This document shows positions 1-6,834 of a stretch of 15,998 bases of DNA, piece by piece. Positions within the stretch are counted from its first letter, which is position 1. Every line of letters begins with the position of its first letter. The DNA comes from Candidatus Peregrinibacteria bacterium (lineage in GTDB: Bacteria; Patescibacteriota; Gracilibacteria; UM-FILTER-43-11), in contig JAUXDO010000018.1 in assembly GCA_030618315.1 (NCBI GenBank), positions 1-15,998 of the forward strand. The letters run 5' to 3'. Below the pieces are notes generated by a model. That model was given only the letters and a program-made list of their open reading frames with translations. It was not told the origin of the DNA and did no database searches. Position numbers and translations under genes: made by a program.

Positions 1-184
1 CATCCTTTGTATCTAAAAAAGGATCGCCTAAATTGTAAGAATAAGCGGAGCTTATTAAGGCAAAGGAAAAGGCAAAGGCAAGAACAGTATTTATCCTCCA
101 AGTCTTAATACTCCTAATAGTCTTAATAATCTTACCAAATACTGTGGTGACTTTCAGGGAGGGGCGAAGTTTCCTGAGAGCCAT
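1..184 (-). CDS. N-terminal fragment of an exported protein (cut by window edge)
   Basis: An ATG at 184-182 opens a reading frame that runs off the left edge; 61 codons are visible. The protein starts MALRKLRPSLK and is strongly basic for about 30 residues. A hydrophobic stretch follows at residues 34-47 (VLAFAFSFALISSA), then a polar segment (YSYNLGDPFLDTKD). This is the layout of a signal peptide or signal anchor with an unusually long basic N-region. Two short periodic runs lie in the signal region: a 9-nt repeat at 101-136 encoding the alternation IKT/IRS/IKT, and a 6-nt repeat at 59-82 encoding the alternating A/S-F core. The gene follows the VWA gene after 63 bases on the same strand, so it may end the same operon. 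The mature domain is out of view, so no function is assigned. A start further downstream cannot be excluded. Confidence 0.6.
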   Translation of the reverse strand, partial: MALRKLRPSLKVTTVFGKIIKTIRSIKTWRINTVLAFAFSFALISSAYSYNLGDPFLDTKD

Positions 185-247
185 AGGTTTAGTTGTTAGA
201 ATAATATAATTATATTATGAATAAATTTAGAAGCAACAAATCCGTGC

Positions 248-2182
248 TTACAATCCTCCAATTCCATGTATACGTATATAAAGTTCAAATAAACCGATTT
301 TGAATCTTTTATCCAAATCACTTACCTGATTTATATTTGTTATTACCTTGAACAACATTGAACGAGGAACTGTGGATGAATTATCATACTCATCATACTG
401 TTCTTTGTTTATGAAGTTCATAACATAATACAGAAGTCCGAATCTACCTGTCTTATATTCAGTTTCATCTTTATATTCACTGCTGATAACGCCTGTAAAA
501 TAATAAAGCATTCTATCTAAATCTAAATTTGATGAAGCGCTGTATTCCGGTTCGCTTTGGACAAATGAGCCGATAGATGCAGCTTCCCTTTTGTCATCAT
601 CAAGGCATTCAATCATGATTTCTATTCCTTCTTTTTCATTAACTGAGCCTTCTTCGCCAAGGAAAACTTCACCCGGCTTTGAATACAATCCCCAATCTTC
701 TTCAGTTGGATTTGTGACTTTTGATACACGTAATTTTACAACCTGATAGCTACTGCATTTGTCGTAGCTTACTATTAGTTGTTTCTCATTTGTTTCGCCT
801 AATAACTCACCACCACCCCAAAGTTGGAATGTCTTGCCTTCATCAACAGATGGGCCGTCCCAATACCATTTGATTTTGCTATCCGGATGCAATTGATAAT
901 GCAGATTAATGCCATCATCGTAGGCAAAAATCGGGATATCTGTCGGGCTTCCTTCTGTACTTACCATGTCGTATGGCGTGTGAATTGTTGTCCAAAATTT
1001 TACAAATTGACCGGTGTAGTCACCATCCATACCTTCTTCAGTTTTGATTGATATATCTTTTATCAATCCGGTATAAACCAATTTATCATCGGTACTTTCA
1101 GCACGATTGTGCTTTAGAATTTGAGTTTGTAATTCACCACCATTTAAAAATCCCATCTCAACAATATTAACAAGTTTTCCCTGCTGATTGATTTCGATGC
1201 TGATTGGCAGATCATTACCAAGCGTAACTTCATCTTCTGTATCAACAACCGCCGATGGTGATGCACTGCTTATACTTGGATAATTTATATTATCTATTTG
1301 ATGGTCATCGACATAAATCTGCGCAAATGAGGCACTGGATGGAGATTGATTTGAATAATACTGAAAAACGTAATTTCCTTCATAACTTTTTTGGAATAAA
1401 TCATGAATAACTGTTAGATCTGTTCCAAATGCGCCTAAATAACCGCCATATGAGTCAATAAAAATACTATGATCTTCTGTCAGAATATTGTTCGGTTTTA
1501 ATGGATATAACTGCTGAAGCGGATGTCCAACTACGAATGCTGTATATCCATTGTCAGATAAGCTTTTTACGGCATTTTTGAAATTCTGATTATATTCGTC
1601 ATTATAAAATTGTGTTCCGTTAATGATCAGAACAATTTTTTCCGGGCTACCGCTTGAAGATGATGAAGCTAAGCTGGCAATCTTTGCAAATCCATATGCG
1701 CTATCAATTTTACTTGATCCAAATGTTAAGTCATCAATCATTGCATCTGTAACATTGCTTAGATTTACATCCTTAGAACTGTCATCTCCAAATGAATTTA
1801 ATGTAATGTTTATATTTACTCCCTGATCCTTGTAATACTGTATTAGATTTTTTAAATTGCCTTTAATTATTGATTCATACTGCGCAGTATTTCCACTTTT
1901 ATCCAGTAATATTTTCAAATCAATTGCACTTTTTGTTGAAGATGGAGGCAATAACAGCGTTGCGCCCATATTTCTTTCTCCTAATTCATTCACTGAAAAA
2001 TGCCTTGCGTACAATTTATCGTTATTCCCGCTAATCGTCATACTTAATTTAACCTGAGGAAACGCACTTGTATCGATATCTTTTACTGAGACATTAAAAT
2101 CAGTACCCGCTTTCACAACCACAATTGTAATTAGAGTGAATATTATTACTAATCCGATGTTTTTTATACTTCGTATTTTCAT
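248..2182 (-). CDS. Membrane-anchored or secreted VWA-like protein, candidate PilY1-like pilus tip/adhesin
   Basis: The 644-residue product has a basic N-terminus and a hydrophobic segment at residues 9-24, fitting export with or without anchoring. Residues 30-85 look like the beta-rich region that often precedes VWA domains (VSVKDIDTSAFPQVKLSMTI, then FSVNE). Residues 87-260 resemble a von Willebrand A fold: IDLKILLDKSGN supplies Asp94 and Ser96 of the metal-site DxSxS motif, but the last Ser is Asn98, and the usual TDG on strand 4 is replaced by ING (187-189). The metal site is therefore degenerate. Residues 300-644 match nothing I recognise. The gene follows the PilX-like pilin with only the four-helix-bundle gene between. 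In Pseudomonas the VWA protein PilY1 follows PilX, so a tip or adhesin role is a reasonable inference, not a demonstrated one. The ATG abuts a heptad array (2182-2213), so there is no Shine-Dalgarno sequence. Confidence 0.7.
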   Translation of the reverse strand: MKIRSIKNIGLVIIFTLITIVVVKAGTDFNVSVKDIDTSAFPQVKLSMTISGNNDKLYARHFSVNELGERNMGATLLLPPSSTKSAIDLKILLDKSGNTAQYESIIKGNLKNLIQYYKDQGVNINITLNSFGDDSSKDVNLSNVTDAMIDDLTFGSSKIDSAYGFAKIASLASSSSSGSPEKIVLIINGTQFYNDEYNQNFKNAVKSLSDNGYTAFVVGHPLQQLYPLKPNNILTEDHSIFIDSYGGYLGAFGTDLTVIHDLFQKSYEGNYVFQYYSNQSPSSASFAQIYVDDHQIDNINYPSISSASPSAVVDTEDEVTLGNDLPISIEINQQGKLVNIVEMGFLNGGELQTQILKHNRAESTDDKLVYTGLIKDISIKTEEGMDGDYTGQFVKFWTTIHTPYDMVSTEGSPTDIPIFAYDDGINLHYQLHPDSKIKWYWDGPSVDEGKTFQLWGGGELLGETNEKQLIVSYDKCSSYQVVKLRVSKVTNPTEEDWGLYSKPGEVFLGEEGSVNEKEGIEIMIECLDDDKREAASIGSFVQSEPEYSASSNLDLDRMLYYFTGVISSEYKDETEYKTGRFGLLYYVMNFINKEQYDEYDNSSTVPRSMLFKVITNINQVSDLDKRFKIGLFELYIRIHGIGGL

Positions 2183-2213
2183 AGCGGTTAGCGGTTAGCT
2201 GGTAGCGGTTAGC
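2182..2213. repeat. Heptad array A (TAGCGGT units)
   Basis: Four 7-bp units and a partial fifth: TAGCGGT (2182-2188), TAGCGGT, TAGCTGG, TAGCGGT (2203-2209), TAGC (2210-2213). The array overlaps the last six codons and the stop of the four-helix-bundle gene, so its C-terminal residues LTATS are written in repeat sequence. It also shares one base with the start codon of the VWA gene. Unlike arrays B-E it has no inverted right arm beside it. Confidence 0.9.
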
Positions 2214-2560
2214 TTTATATGGAAGGAATGGAGCATTTTTTGTAATTCTGACATATTTAATGATAAATCGTTTAATTTTTTGCTCGTAATATATTCAAAA
2301 TCTTCGGATAAAATTAATTGCGTTTCCAGTTCAGCCAATGACCCTTTTGAAATTAGAATATAACGAGCAAATTCTTTATCTGACCCTCTTTGACTACCTT
2401 CAGCAATATTTGAAGGTACTGAAACTGAAGCCCTTCTAATTTGAGATGTTATGCCATACTGCTCTTCTTTTGGAAAACTTTTTGTTATTAGAAAAATTTT
2501 CTTTGCTAATTCCATTCCCTTGCTCCAAACCTGTAATTTTTTAAATGGTAATTTAATCAT
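2195..2560 (-). CDS. Four-helix-bundle protein (S23 rRNA-intervening-sequence / Avd-like family)
   Basis: The 121 residues carry the family signature throughout: FKKLQVWSKGMELAKKI near the start, FPKEEQYGITSQIRRA at about 29-44, VPSNIAEGSQRGSDKEFARY at about 48-67, then GSLAELETQL. Length is normal for the family (about 115-125). Members fold as antiparallel four-helix bundles, form pentamers, and are homologous to Avd, the accessory protein of diversity-generating retroelements. First described inside 23S rRNA intervening sequences, most remain without a known function. The gene sits between the PilX-like and VWA genes, apparently as an insertion in the pilus operon. It is bracketed by heptad arrays: array B begins 8 bases before the start codon and array A contains the stop. 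No reverse transcriptase or variable-repeat pair is visible, and there is no rRNA here, so neither classical context applies. Confidence 0.9.
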   Translation of the reverse strand: MIKLPFKKLQVWSKGMELAKKIFLITKSFPKEEQYGITSQIRRASVSVPSNIAEGSQRGSDKEFARYILISKGSLAELETQLILSEDFEYITSKKLNDLSLNMSELQKMLHSFHIKLTATS

Positions 2561-2567
2561 ATTTATA

Positions 2568-2654
2568 TAGCGGTTAGTATTATTAGCGGTTAGTAGCTAG
2601 CGGTTAGCGGTTAGCTTTTTGAGCTACCCGCTAGTCGCTAAACGCTAGCCGCTA
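2568..2654. repeat. Heptad array B: long imperfect hairpin, near-copy of array C
   Basis: An 87-bp element of TAGCGGT-type units. Left arm 2584-2615 (TAGCGGT TAGTAGC TAGCGGT TAGCGGT TAGC), loop TTTTTGA at 2616-2622, right arm 2623-2654. Reverse-complemented, the right arm reads TAGCGGC TAGCGTT TAGCGAC TAGCGGG TAGC, so both arms are 7-bp phased and pair at about 24 of 32 positions. Two further units (2568-2581) precede the hairpin. The element matches array C at 85 of 87 positions. Its right end supplies the TAG stop of the PilX-like gene. There is no T-run after the stem on the minus strand. Confidence 0.92.
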
Positions 2655-3626
2655 TTTATGGATATTTCCGTCACTAAAGTGTACAAAATTTAATCCAGGC
2701 ATAATTCCCTCTTCTGTTTGGCGCTGTACTTTTACACGCTGATATAAACCTGTTGGTGTTGCTCCTATTACATCAATTGTCTGCATCATACTCGGCAACA
2801 TCACTGGTGTTGTTTGGTTAAACGCGGAGAGTTTAAAGTGTGTAGGTATGTTATCCAGCGTTTGAAAATGAATAATATAATTATATTCAAGTGGCTGGAA
2901 GCCATATACACGAAGCTGGTTTTTGTAATTTGTTGAATATCCTCCTAATTGAACCTGAATGCTCTGACCTTCTGCTTCAAACGTATTTCCACTTGTGTCC
3001 CTTGTGTTAATTACTATTCTATTTACGGATGACTGCTCACCATTTTTAAGTCTTTCAAAATCTGCAAAGTCTACCCCATTGCCTTCTTTTGGAAAAATTA
3101 AAACTTCAAATACCAAATCTGAATTTTCGCTGTTCTGATTGTATTCAAAAGATATTTCATTGAAATTATCTTCCATTTTTGTCTCCCGAATAACAAAACC
3201 TCTGGCTTTTCGCGGTTCTAATCCATAATATGCCTTTTGGTCCATTGTCTGACCATCTGAAAGATATGCGCCACTTGTTACAATTTTGTTGTTTGGATTA
3301 AAAGCATCAGCTACGTTTAAATCTGACCCGCTAAGGCTCATATGTCTTTTTACATAAAAGGATTCGGCTCCCTCATTATATTCCAGGTTATCGTATACTG
3401 AGTTGTTATCAGCCTGATCTTCAGAAATAAATTTTAAATTTCTTTGTGCCGGATCGATTTCCCCAGCTATGCCAAATGAACTTTCAATTGCACCTTCAGC
3501 AGAATACAAAGCCTGCGCTGAAGTAATCACATCCGCATTTACGGAAATTTCCTGAAACAACAGAGAAAAATCTATTAGAATCAAACTGTATATCGCCAAT
3601 GCTATAGAAACGAGAATTGCGTACAT
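2652..3626 (-). CDS. PilX-like minor pilin / pilus assembly protein
   Basis: The 324-residue protein begins directly with a hydrophobic helix (residues 2-24), followed by VITSAQALYSAEGAIESSFG at about 33-52. That motif, a transmembrane helix then a 'YSAEGAIE'-type segment, is typical of PilX/GspK-like minor pilins, which help form the priming complex at the pilus tip. The rest is a long, probably beta-rich extracytoplasmic domain with no motif I recognise. The usual short leader ending in Gly before the helix is missing. The chosen ATG is only 10 bases from array C, and an in-frame TAA lies 9 bases before it. The TAG stop belongs to array B, so near-identical repeats bracket the gene. It follows the FimT-like gene and precedes the four-helix-bundle and VWA genes. 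Confidence 0.7.
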   Translation of the reverse strand: MYAILVSIALAIYSLILIDFSLLFQEISVNADVITSAQALYSAEGAIESSFGIAGEIDPAQRNLKFISEDQADNNSVYDNLEYNEGAESFYVKRHMSLSGSDLNVADAFNPNNKIVTSGAYLSDGQTMDQKAYYGLEPRKARGFVIRETKMEDNFNEISFEYNQNSENSDLVFEVLIFPKEGNGVDFADFERLKNGEQSSVNRIVINTRDTSGNTFEAEGQSIQVQLGGYSTNYKNQLRVYGFQPLEYNYIIHFQTLDNIPTHFKLSAFNQTTPVMLPSMMQTIDVIGATPTGLYQRVKVQRQTEEGIMPGLNFVHFSDGNIHK

Positions 3627-3636
3627 AATTTGTTAG

Positions 3637-3723
3637 TAGCGGTTAGTATTATTAGCGGTTAGCAGGTAGCGGTTAGCGGTTAGCTTTTTGAGCTACCCGC
3701 TAGTCGCTAAACGCTAGCCGCTA
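3637..3723. repeat. Heptad array C: long imperfect hairpin, near-copy of array B
   Basis: An 87-bp element with left arm 3653-3684 (TAGCGGT TAGCAGG TAGCGGT TAGCGGT TAGC), loop TTTTTGA at 3685-3691 and right arm 3692-3723; about 25 of 32 positions pair. It differs from array B at two positions, both in one unit (TAGCAGG here, TAGTAGC there). The right end supplies the TAG stop of the FimT-like pilin gene, as array B does for the PilX-like gene. Arrays B and C are direct repeats 1069 bp apart. Confidence 0.92.
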
Positions 3724-4353
3724 TAATATATTAATAATTTTATCAGTACTAAAAGTTAGTGTTGTTAATGTATGTTCATCATCTTTATATTGAAAATCGA
3801 GCTCGATTTTAGTATTTCCAATTGATCCCTCAATCGCATTTGTTAGGTTAAAATCTGCATCACCTTCTGCGAATGATTCGAAAGTACTTCCTGAAACTAA
3901 ATATATTTTTCCAAAAGGCGGTGTAAATATTATATAAGCTGAATCAACCGATTTTGATGATGAATTAATAATTCTTATTTCTTTTAAATAAACGACAGAT
4001 GTCGGAATTTCTTTCTCTATTTGATATAACTTATTGGCAATTTGACCTAAGCCATTTGATGCACCTGCTCGCATCTCAATATAATTATATGGTGACTGAT
4101 TGCCATATTCGTCGTAAGTCCTAAAATACAAAGCATAATGGCTAGGCAGTAATTCCGGGTTTGTTAAATCACCTTCAGATAATGCAGTAATTGATTTGCC
4201 GGCAAGGCTATATCCGATGTTGGTGATTAAATCTGTTTTTACCTGCCTGACTGTTTTTCTTATTGCTATGTCTGACTGCAATGAAGTAACAAAAGGTGAA
4301 GATAGCGCCAGTAAAATAAACATTATTGCCATAACAATTAATATTTCAATCAT
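3721..4353 (-). CDS. FimT/GspH-like prepilin, start uncertain
   Basis: From the first ATG (4353-4351) the product is 210 residues and begins MIEILIVMAIMF. Reading upstream in frame gives LNSKGFTMIE, so the real prepilin motif GFTMIE continues before this ATG and includes the conserved Glu at +5. No in-frame ATG, GTG or TTG lies between the upstream TAG (4455-4453) and that motif. The most natural leader would begin at ATT 4389-4387 (IKTSALNSKG). I keep the ATG as a minimal boundary, but this start would remove the peptidase cleavage site. Residues after the helix (RKTVRQVKTDLITNIGYSLAG) resemble the FimT/GspH alpha-1C region, and a beta-rich C-domain follows. The likely role is a minor pilin of the tip complex, cleaved by a prepilin peptidase encoded elsewhere. 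The TAG stop comes from array C. Confidence 0.75.
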   Translation of the reverse strand: MIEILIVMAIMFILLALSSPFVTSLQSDIAIRKTVRQVKTDLITNIGYSLAGKSITALSEGDLTNPELLPSHYALYFRTYDEYGNQSPYNYIEMRAGASNGLGQIANKLYQIEKEIPTSVVYLKEIRIINSSSKSVDSAYIIFTPPFGKIYLVSGSTFESFAEGDADFNLTNAIEGSIGNTKIELDFQYKDDEHTLTTLTFSTDKIINIL

Positions 4354-4498
4354 TGTAAACCCTTTGCTGTTTAATGCGGATGTTTTAATGAAAATTATAT
4401 TAAATGATATTTTTTTGAATCTGGCAAACGATATTCTTGAACAAAAAATTGCCTAATAAATGTTAAGTTTCTTTTTGTTTTATGTACTAAATATCAAA

Positions 4499-5119
4499 TT
4501 AGTCAGCTGGCATAAAGCTTAAACCATCATCAATATCACCAGCTACATCCTGAATATGGGTTTGCTTACGATTAGTTGACCACAGACAATATCCATATTT
4601 TCCATCTTCTCCCTGGTCATAGCTTCCTTTTCCGTCATATGTATCGTTTAAATCCGGATCTGTTTGATTTTCCAAAAGTGCACATAATTTCCATCCGTTA
4701 CTATTGGCACCATATCTGTAAACATATAATACGTCTTTTTCGCTGATTATTCCTTCTTTTGGATCTTCAGCTAATTTTATTAAACCTTCTCCAACAACGT
4801 ATTGAGCTTCACCAAAACATTTCATAAGCCCTTTATATTCTGTAACACTCGCACAATCGGAAAGTCTTTCTTTTACCTTTCTGTTCATCATGCTGTCACT
4901 TGGTGGTTCACCATAAGAAGATGTGAATTGCTCAAGAAGAGCTCCCACTTGTTTCATATCATTTTTTCTTTCAATATCACGAGCTTTTGAACCTCCTTGT
5001 GAAAATAGGTAATTCGCGGAAGCTGCGACAAGTACAGCCATAATTACAATTACCACTAATAGTTCTACAAATGTAAAACCGGACCGATTGTCTTTAAGTT
5101 GTTTTAAGTATTTATTCAT
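4499..5119 (-). CDS. PulG/PilE-like type IV prepilin, likely main pilin
   Basis: The 206-residue prepilin starts at ATG 5119-5117 with a basic 14-residue leader (MNKYLKQLKDNRSG). The cleavage motif GFTFVE follows (Gly14, Phe15, Glu19), then a hydrophobic helix to about residue 35 and the PulG-like continuation ARDIERKNDMKQVGALLEQF. That segment is characteristic of the most common major-type pseudopilins in this kind of genome. Four cysteines in the globular domain (SDCA, MKCFG, KLCA, GYCLW) could form disulfides outside the membrane. It lies directly after pilC, separated by 70 bases that hold a weak promoter candidate, and before the FimT-like gene. Compared with the other pilins here it has the cleanest start and leader, which supports calling it the main subunit. 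That is still inference, since it is not much more compact than the minor pilins. Confidence 0.85.
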   Translation of the reverse strand: MNKYLKQLKDNRSGFTFVELLVVIVIMAVLVAASANYLFSQGGSKARDIERKNDMKQVGALLEQFTSSYGEPPSDSMMNRKVKERLSDCASVTEYKGLMKCFGEAQYVVGEGLIKLAEDPKEGIISEKDVLYVYRYGANSNGWKLCALLENQTDPDLNDTYDGKGSYDQGEDGKYGYCLWSTNRKQTHIQDVAGDIDDGLSFMPAD

Positions 5120-5154
5120 TTTTATAATGGTTATATTGTAAGCTGTTATTTAAT

Positions 5155-5184
5155 ATTGTACCTTTCTTTTCTTGTTTTTAATAA
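5155..5184 (-). promoter_or_regulatory. Weak sigma70-like promoter candidate before the main pilin gene
   Basis: On the minus strand TTATTA (5184-5179) is followed after 18 bases by TACAAT (5160-5155), about 35 bases before the ATG of the PulG-like pilin. The -10 box is good and the -35 box poor. A main pilin often has its own promoter, but in AT-rich DNA such matches arise easily by chance. Confidence 0.25.
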
Positions 5185-5189
5185 TTATT

Positions 5190-6449
5190 TTACACAAGAC
5201 TTTGTGCATTGTTATAGAATGTAATAATCGCACTTCCTATCGCATAAGCTATAAATACTGCGAACAAGACAATTATTGCATAAAAAATGATGCTGAATCC
5301 TTTTATAGCACGCTCTAATCTAATCACAAATAATTCATCTAAGTCATTTCTCACATCCATTAATGTTTCTCCCAGACTTGCTGTAGCGCCACCCACTTTT
5401 GCAGCCTGAACAATTGTTGGTATTAGATAATCATGCCCCGCTTTATTTTCTCTAATAATTGCTTCAAATAAATCATCACCACCCTGCATGCCTACTACAA
5501 TATTTTCATATGTTTTTATCATGCAAACATTTTTACTTTGCTTAATTATAATTTGCATAGACTTAATAATATCTACACTTTTTGTAAGCAATGTTGATAA
5601 TAAGTATGAAAACTGAGCTGTATAAAAAGTTCTTAATGTTTTTCCGAGAATCGGCATATGCAAAATAAAATCATGCCACCACCAGCGAACTTTTTCATTA
5701 CTTGTTGTAAAATAATAAAAACTTGCAACAGTAAAACCAATAGCTATTAATATGTATATTCCATATGCTACAAAAAAGTCTGATGTCTGCAATAAAGAAT
5801 TCATAGCCCATGGTATCTCTAGCTCTTCGCCAAAAAGAGCTTTGAATTGTGGTATTACAAATATAACCACAACAACAGCCACAATACAGATCATAATTAA
5901 TGTTGAGACTCTTTTAATTAGAACCGATTGGAACTTTTCTGATAAAGCCATTTGCTTCTTTTTTTCTGCTACATAATCCTTTAAATAACTTCCTAGATTA
6001 GATGATGTCTCACCTGCCTCAATAATTCCTAAAAACTCTTCGTCAAAATATTGCGGATAAATACTAAACACTTCCACCTGACTTGCGAATGGCTTTTCCA
6101 TTCTTTCAACCAGTTTTTGAATTACTTTTTTTAAAGTTTTATTGTCTTCATTTTCTCCGATAAATTCCAAAGTATTTTTCAATGTACGCCCGCGTGAAAT
6201 AGAATTTCCAATCATTTTTATCAATCTCATAATATCCTTTCTTGGAACCTGAGAAAATTTACTAAAAAAATCTATACTTTGTAGTTTCGTCCAAATCGAA
6301 TCTCTGCGCGCATCAGTGATATCAGTCACTTCAGCCCTGAATCCTTCCTGTTTCAAAATTAATATTGCTTCTTCCGGAGTACCGGCTTTAATCTCAATTT
6401 TCTTATTATTTCCAAACGCATCCGATGCTGTAATTGTAAATATGTACAT
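5190..6449 (-). CDS. pilC: PilC, type IV pilus inner-membrane platform protein (GspF family)
   Basis: At 419 residues this has the normal length and layout of PilC/GspF. Residues 1-50 form the N-terminal ubiquitin-like segment (YIFTITASDAFGNNKKIEI, then TPEEAILILKQEGF). Two T2SSF repeats follow at about 75-200 and 275-405, with the family phrases FLGIIEAGETSSNLG (139-153) and QAAKVGGATASLGETL (348-363). Transmembrane helices are at about 180-200, 229-248 and 385-408. PilC is the membrane platform that contacts the PilB motor and passes pilin subunits from the membrane into the growing fibre. The gene sits between the small 87-residue protein and the main pilin gene. Heptad array E ends upstream of its start codon, and there is no Shine-Dalgarno sequence. 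Confidence 0.95.
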   Translation of the reverse strand: MYIFTITASDAFGNNKKIEIKAGTPEEAILILKQEGFRAEVTDITDARRDSIWTKLQSIDFFSKFSQVPRKDIMRLIKMIGNSISRGRTLKNTLEFIGENEDNKTLKKVIQKLVERMEKPFASQVEVFSIYPQYFDEEFLGIIEAGETSSNLGSYLKDYVAEKKKQMALSEKFQSVLIKRVSTLIMICIVAVVVVIFVIPQFKALFGEELEIPWAMNSLLQTSDFFVAYGIYILIAIGFTVASFYYFTTSNEKVRWWWHDFILHMPILGKTLRTFYTAQFSYLLSTLLTKSVDIIKSMQIIIKQSKNVCMIKTYENIVVGMQGGDDLFEAIIRENKAGHDYLIPTIVQAAKVGGATASLGETLMDVRNDLDELFVIRLERAIKGFSIIFYAIIVLFAVFIAYAIGSAIITFYNNAQSLV

Positions 6450-6472
6450 GTTTTTTTAGTTAGTAGTAACTC

Positions 6473-6535
6473 TAGGGTTAGTGGGTAGCGGTTAGTGGGT
6501 AGCGGGTAGCTTAATGTGCTAACCGCTAACCGCTA
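6473..6535. repeat. Heptad array E (TAGTGGG/TAGCGGN hairpin)
   Basis: Units TAGTGGG (6479-6485), TAGCGGT, TAGTGGG, TAGCGGG (6500-6506), TAGC (6507-6510), loop TTAATGT (6511-6517), right arm GCTAACCGCTAACCGCTA (6518-6535). The inner 18-bp arms pair with three mismatches. It is related in unit and layout to B-D but has a shorter right arm and different unit order, so it is not a simple copy. It fills the junction between the 87-residue gene, whose stop begins 5 bases away, and pilC. Confidence 0.85.
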
Positions 6536-6539
6536 TTAA

Positions 6540-6803
6540 TTACCGTCTTTCAATTGCCTGGAATATAGTCGGTTTTGTGTAATACTTACCCTCATTAACA
6601 GATTTATATGAGCTGTATCTTGTTAATAAATCCAGTTCTTTTAATATTTCCTCATCCTGCTCCAGACTTGCATATGCAGCTAATTGCGGTTTTACATATT
6701 TACTCCATTTAACTGCGGAATCATTAAAGAATGCATGATATCCCAAGTATCCAACAAATATAATTGAAAGAAGTATAGTAATGTTTCGAATTATTTTAAT
6801 CAT
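6540..6803 (-). CDS. Small membrane-anchored protein in the pil operon
   Basis: An 87-residue protein with one N-terminal hydrophobic segment (residues 8-26) after a short basic start (MIKIIRN). A soluble tail of about 60 residues follows, predicted outside the membrane. There is no lipobox cysteine. I do not recognise a family. It lies 31 bases after the PilO-like gene and before pilC, where the small lipoprotein gene pilP sits after pilO in the classical pilMNOP order. A role as a small partner of PilN/PilO is therefore possible from position alone. The sequence itself gives no PilP motif. Confidence 0.6.
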   Translation of the reverse strand: MIKIIRNITILLSIIFVGYLGYHAFFNDSAVKWSKYVKPQLAAYASLEQDEEILKELDLLTRYSSYKSVNEGKYYTKPTIFQAIERR

Positions 6804-6834
6804 TATTTTTCAAATTATTAATTAAGTAGTTGTA

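Noticed and set aside
201..218. Perfect 18-bp palindrome ATAATATAATTATATTAT
   Set aside because: It contains only A and T in an AT-rich gap, and a nearly identical string lies inside the PilX-like coding region, so there is no sign of a specific operator.
824..1051. Plus-strand reading frames inside the VWA, pilin, pilC and pilB genes
   Set aside because: All overlap well-supported minus-strand genes and show no domain, leader or start context of their own.
2182..2213. Telomere-like repeats (TTAGCGG resembles TTAGGG)
   Set aside because: The arrays are short, internal, interspersed between operon genes and often palindromic; nothing suggests a chromosome end.
2195..2560. A diversity-generating retroelement around the Avd-like gene
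   Set aside because: No reverse transcriptase and no template/variable repeat pair are visible; heptad arrays are not of that type.
2584..2654. Hairpins B, C, D and E as intrinsic terminators
   Set aside because: On the transcribed minus strand none is followed by a T-run, and they lie between genes of one apparent operon.
2562..2659. TTTAT on both sides of array B as a target-site duplication
   Set aside because: Five A/T bases are easily matched by chance and array C has no similar flanking repeat.
2568..3723. Possible CRISPR array in the repeated units
   Set aside because: Units are 7 bp and directly adjacent, with no spacers and no cas genes.
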